Source of the DNA: Bretschneidera sinensis
Taxonomy: Eukaryota; Streptophyta; Magnoliopsida; Brassicales; Akaniaceae
DNA: 64,000 nt
Direction of reading: 5' to 3'
NCBI GenBank assembly: GCA_023935145.1
Contig: CM043700.1
Span: 31,683,001-31,747,000 of the forward strand
In this document: positions 46,059 through 59,548 of the stretch, one piece after another
How the letters are laid out: each line of letters begins with the position of its first letter
Position numbering within the stretch: position 1 is the stretch's first letter
The notes under the pieces: model-generated
Databases searched by the model: none
Told to the model about the DNA's origin: nothing
What the model saw: only the letters and a program-made list of their open reading frames with translations
Position numbers and translations under genes: made by a program

Positions 46059-46573
46059 GACCATAAAAGAGTTCAAGTCCTCATTTGTAAGGGGGTTCGA
46101 TCATAGAGATAAACACTCTTTCACTTTAGTATTTTTTTAAACCATTTTTTTTACATCATCTAAATACATTTACTAACTTAAACTATTGGAGGATCATCCC
46201 TGAAATACAAAACTCTAGATGACTTTATTTACATATGTTCATTTATAAATAAATTTCATTTTATTAATATATCAAATAAAAAATATATAAAATTACAAAT
46301 GAATTCCATTAAAAGTGTGAAATTAATTTATTCAAATGGACTATATATTAAGCTCTAACTCTATAAACTCTTCACCAAAAAGGAACTTGATAAACTCAAA
46401 AATTAAATTAATTAATTTATCTCTAATTATAAATCAAAGTCGTAATCATAGGCTTTTGCAATTGCTAATCTATAAAACCAGTCAAGAAGATACGTGAGCT
46501 CAATTATACTTGCAAACCTAAAGTAAGTGAAATAATTTGAAGTGGGCCTGTTGTCTGTTATGGGTGGGTCCGG

Positions 46574-46992
46574 CACGTGCACTGCTCCCTCTAGCTGCCA
46601 TCAGAGAAAGCAGTGAGAACTGAGAAGTGAGAAGAGAGGTTACTAGTACAGTAGTTATTTATTACAGCGAACTCATGTGAGCGCGTGTCTAACTAAATGC
46701 AAGACGGAGCCGCACGTGACCACCTGGCCTGTCTGTGCAAAGCTCGTTAAAGCATGCCCCACATGCGCACGTGCAATAGTGCTTGGTGAGATTCAAAAGA
46801 ATTTAAAAACAAAAATGAAAATCAGAGCAGCTTTCACTAACAAAATTATGACTGTGAGGAAAAGGGATTAACAGACGTCTTTTTCTCGCGTGAGCATAAT
46901 CTTTTAACCTTTAAGATAACTCTCTGTGTGGTCAGATGAAAAACAAGCTTTTATCCGTTTATGCAATTGGTACGACTATCTTACCCCACGTG
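46574..46992. promoter_or_regulatory. Cluster of four G-boxes
   Basis: CACGTG occurs at 46574-46579, 46713-46718, 46768-46773 and 46987-46992, two of them in the form GCACGTGC. The block is more GC-rich than its surroundings. It is 3 kb downstream of the BIG GRAIN-like gene and 1.5-2 kb upstream of VPS2, with no gene recognised in between, so its target is unknown. Confidence 0.45.
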
Positions 46993-48264
46993 CGCTGGTA
47001 ATTTGTTATCTGTACGCGCATCGGGAAGATATAAAGAAGAAATGGAGAATATTCACAATTGCTTTTACACAAAGGCACGTTGTTGGGGCAAAGTTTGCTT
47101 TAAAGCTTCGATTTTGTTTTCGTGATGTAGTCTAAAATCAATAGACAAACCAAAAGTTGAGTCAAGCTTTTAGATAACCATCGTAACGCAATAAAAAGTT
47201 AGTGATATCCACGTCTGTCATTTTATTTTTAATATCCATAATATTTATAATTTGATTAGTGTTATTTTATCACATTTACGAAACAACAATTTAAACCTGT
47301 GAGTTGAGCAATTAGGTTATTGAAATGCATAATAAGTCATGGTGGCCAACAAGGGGATTTTTTCATGGCATTATGGTAATGGTAAGTCCTCAAATGTTTA
47401 GGTTTTTTGTGACATTGATGTGAGATGCCTTGGTGGGAGGAGAATATTCCACCAAATTGAACATGCGAATGCAAATGGTGGACAAGCGAGGAAAAACCCA
47501 ATAAAGTACATTGGCCCTTGCAGTTGCTGATGAGGAATGAGGATTACTCAAAACTCAAAAGACAAAACTGTAAGACTCAAGTGCTCTTGTGCCAGGTGTT
47601 GATTTTGCTTGAAGTGTCATGCTTTCTCAAATATTGAAACAAAAAATCACTCATTTATTTATTTTTTATGCTCATCCATGAAAATATTCAATTATGGTCT
47701 TAATAAGTTTGGTTAAATTCAGACCAATCCATCGAACTCGAATTTTTTTATTTTATATTAACTTAAAATATAATATCATGTACAAAAAATAAATCTTACT
47801 TTTAAGTTACTATTTTTTTTTATTCATATTATGAAATGTTACGATGAAAATTTTTTCACACTAAATGTAATAATATATTTAAGTAGGCCTAATAAGATTG
47901 ACCCGTCTTATTTTTAATTTCTCTAATCCGATCAATTTTTTAAATTGAGCTTAAACATTTACTTAAAACGTGATTCATTAATCATTTTTTTTTGTTCAAA
48001 CCCGCAAAATCTACTGTCTGAGCCAAACGGATCAAGAAGCTGGATGATCAGCTGCATGTGGGAGAGTAATGATCTGATCAAATGATCTTGTTGCATTGGG
48101 CTGGAAAGATCCCTGATGGGCTCAAACTATGTTAAGATAACTAAGGGCTTCAAATCGTCATAACTGAAATGGCCTATTAACCTCCAAAAAAACTGTATTT
48201 TTAATAATTTTTATGTTTCGCTTCCACATTTTGAAGGGGATAGATGCTCGGCCAAGCCCAAGGA
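46993..48264. other. Intergenic
   Basis: No coding feature recognised. 47640-48030 has T/A-rich sequence with scattered AACCCG/CCGATC phrases like the ends of non-autonomous transposons, but no borders could be set. Confidence 0.3.
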
Positions 48265-48294
48265 TGGGCCCTACCACTTGAGATGGATCACGTG
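48265..48294. promoter_or_regulatory. Site II-like GGGCCC and G-box upstream of VPS2
   Basis: ATGGGCCCTACC (around 48263-48274; TGGGCC type) and CACGTG (48289-48294) lie about 245-275 bases before the VPS2 start codon. Site II elements are common in promoters of housekeeping plant genes. Function inferred. Confidence 0.4.
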
Positions 48295-48537
48295 TGAATT
48301 TGGATGGTTTCCATGATGATTCCATTCCTCAACAACTACTCCGCGTAAAATAGTTGGATTAATCAACTTGTTCGATCCAAGCTGATTCAAAACTTATCAA
48401 AAGAATAATTGTTTTCAATCAAAGATTAAACCTAAAGCGAGTCTCGATCGGGTACAATCCAATCAGCATCAAGTCGGGTTAGGCGCTTTATATCTAGAAG
48501 AATTTTACTCATCGAAAATTTGCCTTCTTCGATCAAC

Positions 48538-51500
48538 ATGAGTTTCCTCTTCGGCAAGAAAAAAACTCCCGCGGGTAAATTATGAGTTTTTTTGTGGGTT
48601 TTCCATTGATATACTTTTTGGGGAGCTAATTTATGTGTTTTTTTTTTGTTTTTATTATCACGAAATTGTAGAATTATTGTTGATTCTTTCGAATTATGTG
48701 CAAAAATGCTTGCAGAAATCTAAGATGCTAAGAGAGACGTTTGGATTATAATTGTTGATGGAATTTTGTGTTCATAGTTAGGGGTTTTTGAAATTTGAAT
48801 GTTGTTTCTCCGTTGGCCGCTTTTGGTAATCATAGTTTTGGAAATTGAAGAAAATTTGATTAAGCAAACTGCAAAGACTCAAAGACCAAAAGTGTAATTT
48901 TATATTCTGGTAGTTTAAGTGGTTACAGTAGGTTCTGTAATTTTTAATGATATTTATATATGTATAAAAGACTCTCAGTTGCAGGACATTTATGGTTTTG
49001 CTTATTAAGATCAATCAAGTAGCAATTGATTGAAATGAATATAATTTAGATTGATGCGATAGTTGATGGTGTAACCATTTTGATGCATATATGTGTGGTA
49101 TATAAAACCAAGCTATCGAATTCAAACTTTATTCTCTATTCTTCACGGGCATGTAGGTTCAGAAACTTCCTTAGTTTACATTTTCCAACAAGACACTGAA
49201 TATTCTTGTGTACCGCATGTATTGGGAGGCACAAACAATGGCATGATTTTAGGTTCTTGCTTAGGTGCTTGGTTATATAGTGAGTAATTGGAGATAGTGA
49301 ATTTGATGCAGAATTTGTTGTCATGACTAGCCATCTTCTGTCAAACTTGCAGTATATAAATTGACTTATTTGTGGTTATGGTTTCAGAACTTCTGCGGGA
49401 AAATAAGAGGATGCTGGACAAGTCTATTAGAGAAATTGAGAGGGAGAGACAAGGTCTGCAAACACAAGAGAAGAAACTAATTGTAGAGATAAAGAAAAGT
49501 GCCAAGCAAGGGCAGATGGTGTGCTGTTTTCTCTATATTACTTGCTTTTCTGCTTGAATTTTTTTAATAGAATTTCTTGATTAATTTCCTTTCTACTTAT
49601 CAGACAAAAAAGAAAAAGGGGAAAATATATGTATTTAACTGCATATAGCGACCCTGGTGACCTCGAAAACGGAATGGGAACAAAATATGGCTTTCTTTGA
49701 TTCTTTTTATCTTTGTGCAGGCTCTCACGTGTAGTCCGTTATTGTATATAATCACGGTGACACAAGTTTTAATTTTTAACCATATTTTTTTGAATCCTTT
49801 TGATTTTCTGTCTTAGATAAGTCTAATTTGTTGGTGACTGTCAAAATGGAGTCACATATTGCTTTAGGAATTTAGGATAGGTGAATAAACTGGTTGTACT
49901 ATTGTTTATTAGAAGTTGTTTCATTCATATAGTTCTTCTTTCCATACACTAATTTTTTAATTTAAAAATTTAATGCAACACCTATAGCAGAGATGGAGTA
50001 TCTTTTCTGTCTATTTCCTGAAATTTTTTTGTGCAAAATAAAACCTTTTTAACAATATGTTTCACAGGTCATAGTGTGGGCTCTTTTGTCGAATGAGTTG
50101 TTTGTATATCTTTGTATCAGGTTAGTGGAGATATGCAAACATTGGCTTTGACACTTTGCTTTTATTGTACTGCAGTGTGCTATTTTCTAACTGATGTGAT
50201 GCTAAAAGTTGAATTTGAAATAATTAGCTGTAAATTTTGTGCTATTAAATCCAAAGTCTATTGCCTAGCTTTGAAACTGACTTGCATCTTGTATCCTGTG
50301 ATTTAAAGATTATATCTTGATTTAACACAGGAAACTTTAATTTGGGTTTTGGACCTCCTTTATACTTTCTTGTCCGATTGGTCTGCGCTAACTTGCATGT
50401 TCTCATAGGTATTTTATTCTTTCAAATTTGTTGAACTTTAGAGACAGAAAGTGGACCAGTACTTTGCTTTATTTAAGTGTTGGTTTTTAATTCTTGAATG
50501 AAGGAGATTTCTTATCACTCTTTCCTGAATTTGCTTTATTGAAATTGCCTAATTTATGGAATGTAATTGAATATGATGTATGTGCAATCACTGATGGATG
50601 CAAATGGAGCAGCTTTTTTAGCCAACTTCCTCTAATAATTTTTTTTGCTGCAACTTTTTTACAGGGAGCCGTGAAGGTGATGGCAAAGGACCTTATCAGA
50701 ACACGACATCAGATTGAGAAGTTTTATAAGCTCAAATCACAACTCCAGGGTGTATCTCTTAGAATTCAGGTATATTTTGTATGTCATCTCATTCATATGA
50801 AAGACGCTCCTTGTTGCAATTCGTAGCAATACTTTTGTCATCCTTTCTTTGTGTCGGTAGCTTGAGACCTGATGTAAGTACTTCTTTTCACTTCAGTATA
50901 CTTGCTTTGGAAAATTTTAAAATGAAGCCAGCTAAGGATATACTAGAAAGTTAAAATTGTTGTCAAGTTAATTATAATAATACAAAACAAATACGCTGAT
51001 TTGACTTTTTCCCAAAGCCAAAAAACACTTGAGTTTATAAGAAAATTTTGTAAAATGACAAGTGACTAGTTCAGCTGGCCTTTCTCGAGGGAAATGCAAA
51101 CACTCTGTCTAGTTTCTTAGGTGATTCTTGTTTGGACGAGGAAAGGAGGAATTTAAAATGGAATCAGGACTGATGCATGCTAGGCTTTGGAAATTATCCC
51201 TTTTCTTGTATTGTGGAAGATGTTTCCTGCTTGTTAGTAAATTGACATCTTATGTTCCCTACTTTTTCAAATTATGGCAGTTCCATTTAATGTATCACGT
51301 TTGTGGTTTCCCTATTAATCTAAGTCTTGATATATTGTGACAAACTCCTTCTGGTTTAATTAGTTGTCTATTTCCATCCTAGTTGATATAAATTGCAGGT
51401 CATATCTTATATATCCAAATTAAAAGATTAAAAAGAAAGAAGCAGATAACACTCCTTCAGCTGGTAGTTTCTTCTTGTATGTCAAACCATATCAGTAATA

Positions 51501-52216
51501 TGCTCAGTGTCTGAGAAACCCAAAATACCCTGGATAGGAATACAAACAAACTTGATCTCAATACAATTTGCTTTCGTTCTTTTTTCTTCTTTATTAGAGC
51601 CACAGGATTGCAATCTTGTTAACTTCACAAGTTTATTAGAGCTTTTACTGTTATCTCATTTCAGATTAAAATTTTGGATTCTTTTTACTTAATATTTCAG
51701 ACACTAAAATCAACGCAAGCAATGGGGGAGGCAATGAAAGGTGTGACTAAGGCAATGGGGCAGATGAATAGGCAGATGAACTTGCCATCATTGCAGAAAA
51801 TTATGCAAGAATTTGAGAGGCAGAATGAGAAGATGGAAATGATGACTGAGGTGATGGGAGATGCGATTGATGATGCTTTGGAAGGGGATGAGGAAGAGGA
51901 AGAAACTGAAGAACTTGTGAGCCAGGTTCTTGACGAGATTGGAATTGACATCAATCAAGAGGTAATATTACCAGTTAATGTTTTCCATTTCATATGATGC
52001 ACGTAACATGAATACCTGTTGAAATTAAATGATGAAACTATCATAAACACTGTTTTAACTTGGTTACTTAATGCACAGCTTGTCAACGCACCGTCATCCG
52101 CTGTTGCTGCACCAGCTGCAAAGAATAAGGTTGCGCAGGTGGAAACCACGGGAAATGAAGACGGTGGAATAGATAGTGATTTGCAGGCAAGGTTAGACAA
52201 TTTGAGGAGAATGTAG
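48538..52216 (+). CDS. VPS2: VPS2/CHMP2-type ESCRT-III subunit (5 exons)
   Basis: ESCRT-III subunit that assembles with VPS24 on endosomes for multivesicular body sorting and is removed by VPS4. Exons: 48538-48574, 49388-49518, 50665-50769, 51701-51961 and 52079-52216; GT-AG introns, 672 bases, 223 aa, the normal length. It begins MSFLFGKKKTP and continues ELLRENKRMLDKSIREIERE, with the basic first helices. Then come VMAKDLIRTRHQIEKFYKLK and TLKSTQAMGEAMKGVTKAMG, and an acidic stretch (EGDEEEEETEELVSQVLDEIG). It ends in a MIM1 motif (LQARLDNLRRM) that binds the VPS4 MIT domain. Sequence looks intact; it best matches the VPS2.1 type, though the paralogue is not certain. Confidence 0.95.
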
Positions 52217-53399
52217 TCTTGTATCTTTTTACCATTTGTATAATATAAACTTCAGCTTTGCTGTGGAGGAAAGTGAGAGTTTATTTGGGCCTTGTAATAT
52301 TTCTTAAAATTGTGCCAGATTTCATCTACTCAGAAAGATTTTAATAATATTTTTTTTATGAATATATGCAAAGATTTGCAGCTTATGAAAATTAATATTA
52401 CATCTATGTACACATGTATTTGATTAGGCATTTAGGCTATATGAAAAGGGGTTAAGTTTCTGCAACTTCACTTTTTTCAGCTTTGAATTGGGAATCCACC
52501 CCGCTATTGTATTTCAGTATTCGCTTCCTCTTTAGCTAGTGTGATAATGGGAGTTCAGTAGCCGTTGGATGTCTGCTGTAATATACTCTAGACGTAGGGA
52601 CACCGATTGTGAAAGAATGGGGGAGTTTTCTTGAAAAGTGAAAATTCATTCGTAAGAGAGAGAGAGGCTTTACCTGTTAAGAAATGAGGAGACAATTTTG
52701 TGTTTCTGTTTGCTATAAGGTCGCTCATCAAGATCTGCCTAGAGTCATTGGCGAGATATGGGATGTTGATCAATAACTCGGTGACCTTTAACTATAAGTT
52801 ATGGTAAGACTGGGGGATCATTATTAGTTTATGAACTGGCAATAAATTTTTGGAGATGCTGCTGGTATGTTTTTAAGTATCTGTTGTGTCTGGTCTCGTT
52901 TGGGAGATTTACTGTTTGTTAACCCCAAAACTGTTTTACTCCAAATCTGTTTCAAAAATATTTTGACACTACAACTAAGGTCAGTTATAAGCTGTGATGG
53001 CCTTGACACCAAAAAATATGAGAAGTACTGTTGCTAAAAGATAGTATCGTAAACTTGTAAAAGTATTGTGAAATAGTGTTTGATAATTATAATTTTAAAT
53101 ACAATGTGAAAATGTAAAATTATTAAAATAAACATGATGAAAAAGATGCATTTTTAATGAATTATTTTATTAAATAAAGAGGTACTCATGACATTAATAA
53201 ATAAAAACAAAAAGTAATAATAAATAACTTTATACTAATAAAATTTTCCATGGGTTAATAATATCATAAAAATTACCTATAATTGCAATTAATAATTTAA
53301 GAAGATAAAATTTTATAATTTGTAATTTCAGTATAATTTAACTTTGTGCTCTCATCAAACTAACAGGAATACTATTTCTTAACATTGCTATGTCAGAAA
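52217..53399. other. Intergenic downstream of VPS2
   Basis: 3' UTR of VPS2 expected in the first few hundred bases. Nothing else recognised; AT-rich from 53050. Confidence 0.35.
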
Positions 53400-53990
53400 C
53401 TTATTCACCATGAGCTTCTTCCTTCGAATTCATATCATTGTCAAGCTCCAAGATTTTTAAATTTGGGTCATTACCAAATTGTTGAAAACATCGATTATTT
53501 TCCTCGTGTCTTCGTATAAAGTTGTGCAATTTCATCGTTGCAACAATTATATTCCTTTGAATTTAAATTTTGTAATTAGACATGCACTTTAGTATCTTCC
53601 ACATTTTTTTTTTCCAAATCGCAAAATATCGCTCAATCACGTTTCAAAGTGATGAATAAGCATAATTGAACACCTTTTAATGATTAGAAAGTTGACGAAT
53701 TTGAGTGGAGCTTGAAACTTAAGGTAAATGGTATCTTTCACATTGATAGTCCTAAATAACCTTCGATTTGTGGATATCCAAAGTGCACGAAATGATATTT
53801 TTTTTTTTTGTACGCATGTGAACATATTAGCATTAGACTGGCACTTTGCTGGTAAACTTAAAATTGGAGCAATAGTAACATTCAATATACTATCAATTGA
53901 AAACAAGCTCTGAAGATCACAATATGACTTATATATGTACACACTATAAACTCGCACGACAATTGTAGGAATCCAATACAAAAAGAGACT
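53400..53990 (-). pseudogene. PIF/Harbinger (HARBI1-like) transposase remnant
   Basis: The minus strand, with several stops and shifts, spells the C-terminal half of a DDE_4 nuclease: ERYHLP, KVFNYAYSSL, NVIERYFAIWKKK (about 53660-53600), CMSNYKIQIQRNIIVATMK, LHNFIRRHEENN (about 53530-53495). Family proteins have RYHL-x-E-x, LFNYRHSSLRN-x-IER-x-FG, and C-x-x-HNFIRR in this order. No terminal inverted repeats were identified. A dead transposase piece. Confidence 0.75.
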
Positions 53991-55670
53991 TTAACCATTA
54001 ACCATTATTTTAATATGGTTTTTTTTCGTCTGTGTCAATTCTTTTAAGTTTTTATTCAATAAACAATTCAATGATAAATATATATGAGATTCATAACCTA
54101 TGACGAATTATATGAAGTTCATGAAAATATGTTTGGTTTTTGAAAAATGTTGTGAAAGAAAATCAAAAGGAAAATGAAAAAGAAAAAAAGAAAAAATTTC
54201 ATTTAAAACACACTTCCTTTTCTTTTACATAGTTTTCATTTTACAGATTGAGAAAATATTTTTTTTTTGGTGCTTATTTCTTTTCGATTTTCTTTTCTTT
54301 CTTAAGATTTAAACATATTCTTAAACCTTAATGATTCTAATGAAGTTAATAAGAAATTGAGATTTGGCATAAACCATTAGTAGTTTTTCAAGCAGTCTAT
54401 CAAGTTAAGTGGATTGTTGTCTTTCTGTATACGTAAAAAACTATCCCATGGTTGTATGTTTCTATAGCTTGCTATAAAAGGCTTGTTGATTGGCTTTGAG
54501 GCCTTGTAATATTACAAAATCATGGTATAAATTGGGTAAGTAACTCTGTACAGAACATATGAATCATTTTACAGCTCATATAATTTTAATACTACTTTTT
54601 ATGTTTAATACAAAGTTTAATAACTAACTCTGTATATATATATATTTTTTTTACTAATACGCATATACAAATAGAATGACTGCCTTTATTTCTTATCGAT
54701 AATTCCTATAAGAGAACACAACCAAACTCTATTTTTCTTATTGTAATTCAGATTGATGGGTTTTGATTTATGGTATTTATAGCTAATTTTAGATTTCAGA
54801 AGGTTACAATTTGATATTCCTTTATTCAACTGAAACTATATCAAATGGAGAGGGAGGCAGACTTAATTTAAGTTTGGTGAGTCAGAGTATTTTTGAGTTT
54901 ACAATATAAATCATTAAAACCATAGTGCTAAAAAAACTCTACTCTTTTTACTTTTTTAAAATGAAAAATTTTAGCTATTCCTAAGAGTTTTTTTGAGAAA
55001 AGCTAATGTGATTAAATTTTACCAAACACAATTATTAAAAAAAGTTACTGAATCTGTTTTTAACCGCTTTTTTCTGTGGCAAAAAAACTTTACCAAAGAC
55101 ACCCATTAACTCCTCTTTAGCATCATATTGGCCTTGCTTTTGGGTGTCTCAGACATGTCGACCTGTTTGGGTTTTTGCAGCTAGTTGAGAATCGAATATT
55201 TCCATTGTCGTTTAGGTTGCGTTTGATAGAATGAACACCAACCAAATGTTAGTAGAGGACATCGTCACACCAACTGGATAACCAACACAAAATTCAAGGG
55301 ATAGGTTTTCTTCTGTTGACTCCTGATATTATTAGTTTTCACGAGTGTTAAAATTAAAAACTGATTGCACAACGAAAACTTGATTCAAATTCTCTGCAAA
55401 TTGTAATCTGGTCTTTCATGGTTTCTGCTTCCAGTTTGATACCAAAGAATTTTTTCTATATACACAGTGGACAGACATGAGTGGCCGCGGCCAGCTCAAC
55501 CCAGCTCCTATTGGAGCACAACAATCTTTTTTCCCATCGCAACACATACATTGTTATCATCGTCCTACTACCTATCACATGCCCACATAGACAAAGAACA
55601 AAACATACAAAAGGGTATCAAATATCTCCTTCCAAATCAACAAAGCAACAAATTCCAAATATTCTAAGAC
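53991..55670. other. Intergenic, AT-rich
   Basis: Homopurine/homopyrimidine stretches at 54150-54300 could fold back (a small MITE is possible). A TA run is at about 54633-54645. No coding recognised. Confidence 0.35.
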
Positions 55671-56216
55671 TTAAACGGAGATGCCTGAATCCAGCAGGCC
55701 TTGTTGAGAATTCTCCGGCGTATTTATCGCCGTATTCCGACGACAAAACTGAGGAGAATCCACAGGGGAACGGCAAAGAGGACAATCATAGTGAGAATAC
55801 AGCCACATATCTATACAAGGAGCATGAAATGAGTGCTTGCATCTTGGTAATTGTCTCACATCTTCACCATCTTCGAAAATCGATAAGCAAACGGGACATT
55901 CGTATTCACTATTAATACCTTGATCAGCAGTGTTGATATCCTTCTTGTACTTGAAGCTTGACAACAAGTTCGTATTTGGGTTCTCAAAGCTCTGGCTGAT
56001 CGTAACCTCAACAAGTCTGTTAGGTCTTTGCAGCGTTGACCCCCCGCGGATAGCTGGTCGCTGTGTGCACCACTTGATGATTATAAGGTTGTAAATTAAA
56101 AGGAAAAGGGCGGCTGTTCCCACCACAACTATGCCATAATATAACAGGCTGGAGTTTGATTTGTTTGAAGGGGTTGATGCTGGTGGTGGTAGTGGTGGCT
56201 GCGGTATGTCTCTCAT
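55671..56216 (-). CDS. RING-H2 finger protein, ATL type (single exon)
   Basis: Membrane-bound E3 ubiquitin ligase of the ATL class. 181 aa: a Pro-rich N-terminus ([14 protein letters not shown]), one membrane segment (about residues 24-47, [20 protein letters not shown]), a linker, then RING-H2 with Cys107, Cys110, Cys126, His128, His131, Cys134, Cys145 and Cys148 (CPVC...CKHSFHAPC...CPLC), spacing C2C-14-CHHC-10-C2C. The Trp in IDMWL, used for E2 contact, is present. Intronless, as usual for ATLs. ATG at 56216 is the first in-frame ATG (A at -3); an upstream extension to 56252 would need a TTG start. The GLD motif of ATLs is not clear. The substrate is unknown. Confidence 0.9.
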   Translation of the reverse strand: MRDIPQPPLPPPASTPSNKSNSSLLYYGIVVVGTAALFLLIYNLIIIKWCTQRPAIRGGSTLQRPNRLVEVTISQSFENPNTNLLSSFKYKKDINTADQGINSEYECPVCLSIFEDGEDVRQLPRCKHSFHAPCIDMWLYSHYDCPLCRSPVDSPQFCRRNTAINTPENSQQGLLDSGISV

Positions 56217-59200
56217 AATGATAAAAAAGAGGGTTTTATGTTGAAATTGCAAAGAGGATTTTCACGATGGAGATTAAGATTATATGTTGAGGTAATCCGT
56301 CAAGAGAACCTTATCCTTTATGTTACTAAAATAATAATACTAAGTAAATTAATCTAAAAGCCGTGGTTGTTATGTAGTGTGGAAGAAAATGGTTGTTCTA
56401 CAATTTTAATCTGTGGGCTAAAGAATGAAGACAAAGCAATGTACAATCACTAGACAATGAATAAGGGTGGGGTGAGAGTGATCAAATGGAATTCTTGATA
56501 AGAGCCTTTTTCTCCCTCTTATTTCTTTGTATATGGATATAGAGAATCCAAAAATGATAAATTTGACTTTTGCTGATGATCTAACCTGGAATTAGCCAAG
56601 TGAACAAACAGTTTGATTGGCTTAGTCAAACAAGTAAGTATCTCAGTCAGTCAGTTTAGGAAGCCAAAATTGTTTGTTTTCACAAATCATTATTAATTGT
56701 ACTTCAATTTCTGCCGAATTGTATAATTGTTAATTAAGCTATTCATAAGACAGTAATTCAATTAAAAGAATAGATTTAAGTTTTAGTTTTGTCAGTAAAG
56801 CCGATGTATATTTTAAATTATAATTTTTAAATGGTTTATGATAAAACAGTCGTAGAGTTATAAATTGTTTAATCTATATTATTAATAAACCAAAACCCTC
56901 ATTTGATATGCATTTCTCAAAATATCCAATAAACCCATATTTAAATATATAAATTAAATATTTAAATAAAGTTATATATGTAACTCAATTGATTTCAACT
57001 ACTCACATCTTTCTATTATATTTTTTTCTACAACTTTCCTGCTCAGATTTAACTTCTTTACTCTACTTGTCTCACCTTTGTTATGATAAAGCGACAATAA
57101 AAACAATTTTTTCAAAACAAATTTAATTTTTGAAAAACATAAACCATTTTACAAATTATTTGACCTAACATTATAACTTGTTAATGTTTAATAAAAACAT
57201 AATAAAAATAATTTATTCTAACACAATATAGTTTATTACAAACAAAAACCAACTCATAATCTCTCTCAACAGTGTTGATCAACTATACATCTGCTTTCCC
57301 ATTCTTTTAAAGCCCTAAATAATTATTATTATTATTTTTTTCGCTTCACCATCACTTGCATATACCACTTTGGGGAGAGACAAGTATGTCACAATCCATC
57401 AAGTTAAAAAGTCTTGGTGCCTAAAAAAATCCTAGTTGGATGTCTCAACGGTAGTTATTTATTTTATTTAATTTTTTCTTATGTTATATTAATTTAATAT
57501 ATATTATGGTGTATTAGGTGCATGTTGATAAAACAGACTTCAACCATCATTAAATAATAAAATAATTGATTATATATAAGATATGAGTAATATCAAGAAG
57601 AGTTTAGAGTGACGTTAACGTAAGGTTCGTAAAGTCTTGTTTGCTTGTGTTCCTCTTGTAAGATAAATGGATAGATATACAAACATATATGCCAGCCTGG
57701 TCCGTCCATAAATAAGTACAGAAGGTGTGATTCTTGGAGTCAATCTCCGTTCTATTACGCTTTGGTTCCTGTCTCAAAGACATTTTGGTTCGAAGACAAG
57801 AACCGGGATTTTCGTTAATTAATTAAAACTGATTAAATTAATAATTTTTGAATCGTTTATCTTTGATTAATAGATCAAATTACTAGATTCAGTATTATAT
57901 TAGTTAATTGAATAATGTATATTTGTTAATCGATTCGTTGACAATTAAAAAATTTAATTATTTCGGTCGTTTAATCGATTAAAAAATTAATTAATATTAA
58001 TATTAATAATATATCAAATATAATAAATTAAAAATCTAAAATATAAACTAAATATATAATATTATATATAATAAACTAAAAAATCTTAAAAATATAAAAA
58101 TAATATTAGTTAACCAATTGAAATTAATTAAATTAATCAATATTAAAATATTTAAATTAATTCATTTGAAATGATTAAAAAAATTAAAAAAACATTATTA
58201 AATTTTTTAACTGATTATTTTAACCATATCAACCGTTTACACATTTCTAAACATGAATACATTAAGATTAAAGGAAGATTGGCCTGAAATAAAATTAATA
58301 ATAGAATATTTTATTTTCATTTAGATAAAAAGCTTTTGGATCCATATCTTCATTTATGTCTTAATTTATAAATGGAGAAATTTCTCATAAAAATATAGAA
58401 ATTCTTCGTTAATTTTTTTTAAAAGTTAATAATATTACAAAATAAAAATTAATATGTTTATATTAATGTATTCATAAATAAAACATATAACATAATAAAG
58501 GTGAAGAGTTCAAAGATTAAATGAATCAAACGCGAAAACTGTCACCCTCGTTCCGATTTCGAATCCATTGGACATTTTCTATCATCGTTGTCATTATCCC
58601 CACGGGATGAAATCTCCCCCAAATCTAATCCTGTTGAGAGGGAGACTTTTGCCATCCTTAATTTCTTCCTGTTACTCTTCGACAAAAATCAAACAAACAA
58701 GAAAACAAAAGAGAAACAAAAATATATCCTAAATCCCAAAAAAATTACAATAAAATTAAATCCCGAATCCAATGAAAACCCAGAAACAGATTTGACAGAA
58801 CATATATGGGAAAAACCAAAAAAATCTTTTTGGCCTTTACTTTCCAAATCTGTGTATGATGGCTTTTGCTGTCTTCAAAATAAACAAATTGCAGAGAATT
58901 AAACGATGAAGCCGGGAGAGAGATCTGTCAGCATTTGTATTGTGGGTTCCTCTTCTAGCGCGATTAGAGTAAATTGCCTTCTAGGTCTCGAGAGGTAAAG
59001 CAAGGTGAGCAGCACTTTGTGGTGAGGGTACTCTTTGCAGACCCATAGCTCCGCTAACAAAAGCAGAGGAGAACCAAGAATTTCAATTTTGGAAAAGTTA
59101 AAGAACGAACCTTGGTGAAGTAACACGTAGCTCCGTCCCTGAACAATATCGCAATTGTTCCTTGGGCTCAAATTTTCTGCATAGGTAGCATCCAGAAAGT

Positions 59201-59446
59201 CTCCGTTTCGGTTGGTCTTTTTGTTCTGATTTTAAAGTTAAGTTTTAATTGAATAAAAAAGGAAGAAGAAAGATGACGAGTGGAAAAAATGGATTTCCTT
59301 TAAATTTTGCTGATGTGGTATAACGGCATAACGTTAAAATAATAGTTGATTATCGGAGGATTACACTTATTTGGTTGTGTTCCTCTTATAATATAGGTAG
59401 GCCCCAAAATTTCTTTATAAATATGGTTGCGGCCTGAGTCAACCTC
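56217..59446. other. Intergenic, AT-rich
   Basis: 57790-58250 is very AT-rich with phrases such as AACCGGGATT and ATCAACCGTTTAC near its edges, suggesting a decayed non-autonomous DNA transposon. 58520-59240 is less AT-rich and could be the lost promoter or 5' exon region of the PP2C further right, but no evidence fixes this. Confidence 0.3.
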
Positions 59447-59548
59447 AGAAGTAAAACTTGGGAATGATCGAACATATCAGTACAATAGGAGAAGCAAAAC
59501 TTGGAAATAATCGAACATGTCAGTACAATAGGAGAAGCAAAACTTGGG
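59447..59548 (+). repeat. 43-bp tandem repeat, 2.4 copies
   Basis: Units begin AGAAG[TC]AAAACTTGG at 59447, 59490 and 59533 (the last partial). The repeat includes the start of the Copia pol fragment that follows, so it arose by local duplication inside the element. Confidence 0.9.

Noticed and set aside
55481..55915. 144-codon plus-strand frame
   Set aside because: Antisense shadow of the RING-H2 gene, which has perfect RING spacing on the other strand.
58588..59171. Frames on both strands left of the Copia fragment
   Set aside because: Low-complexity Lys/Asn/Pro composition typical of untranslated AT-rich DNA; no motif.
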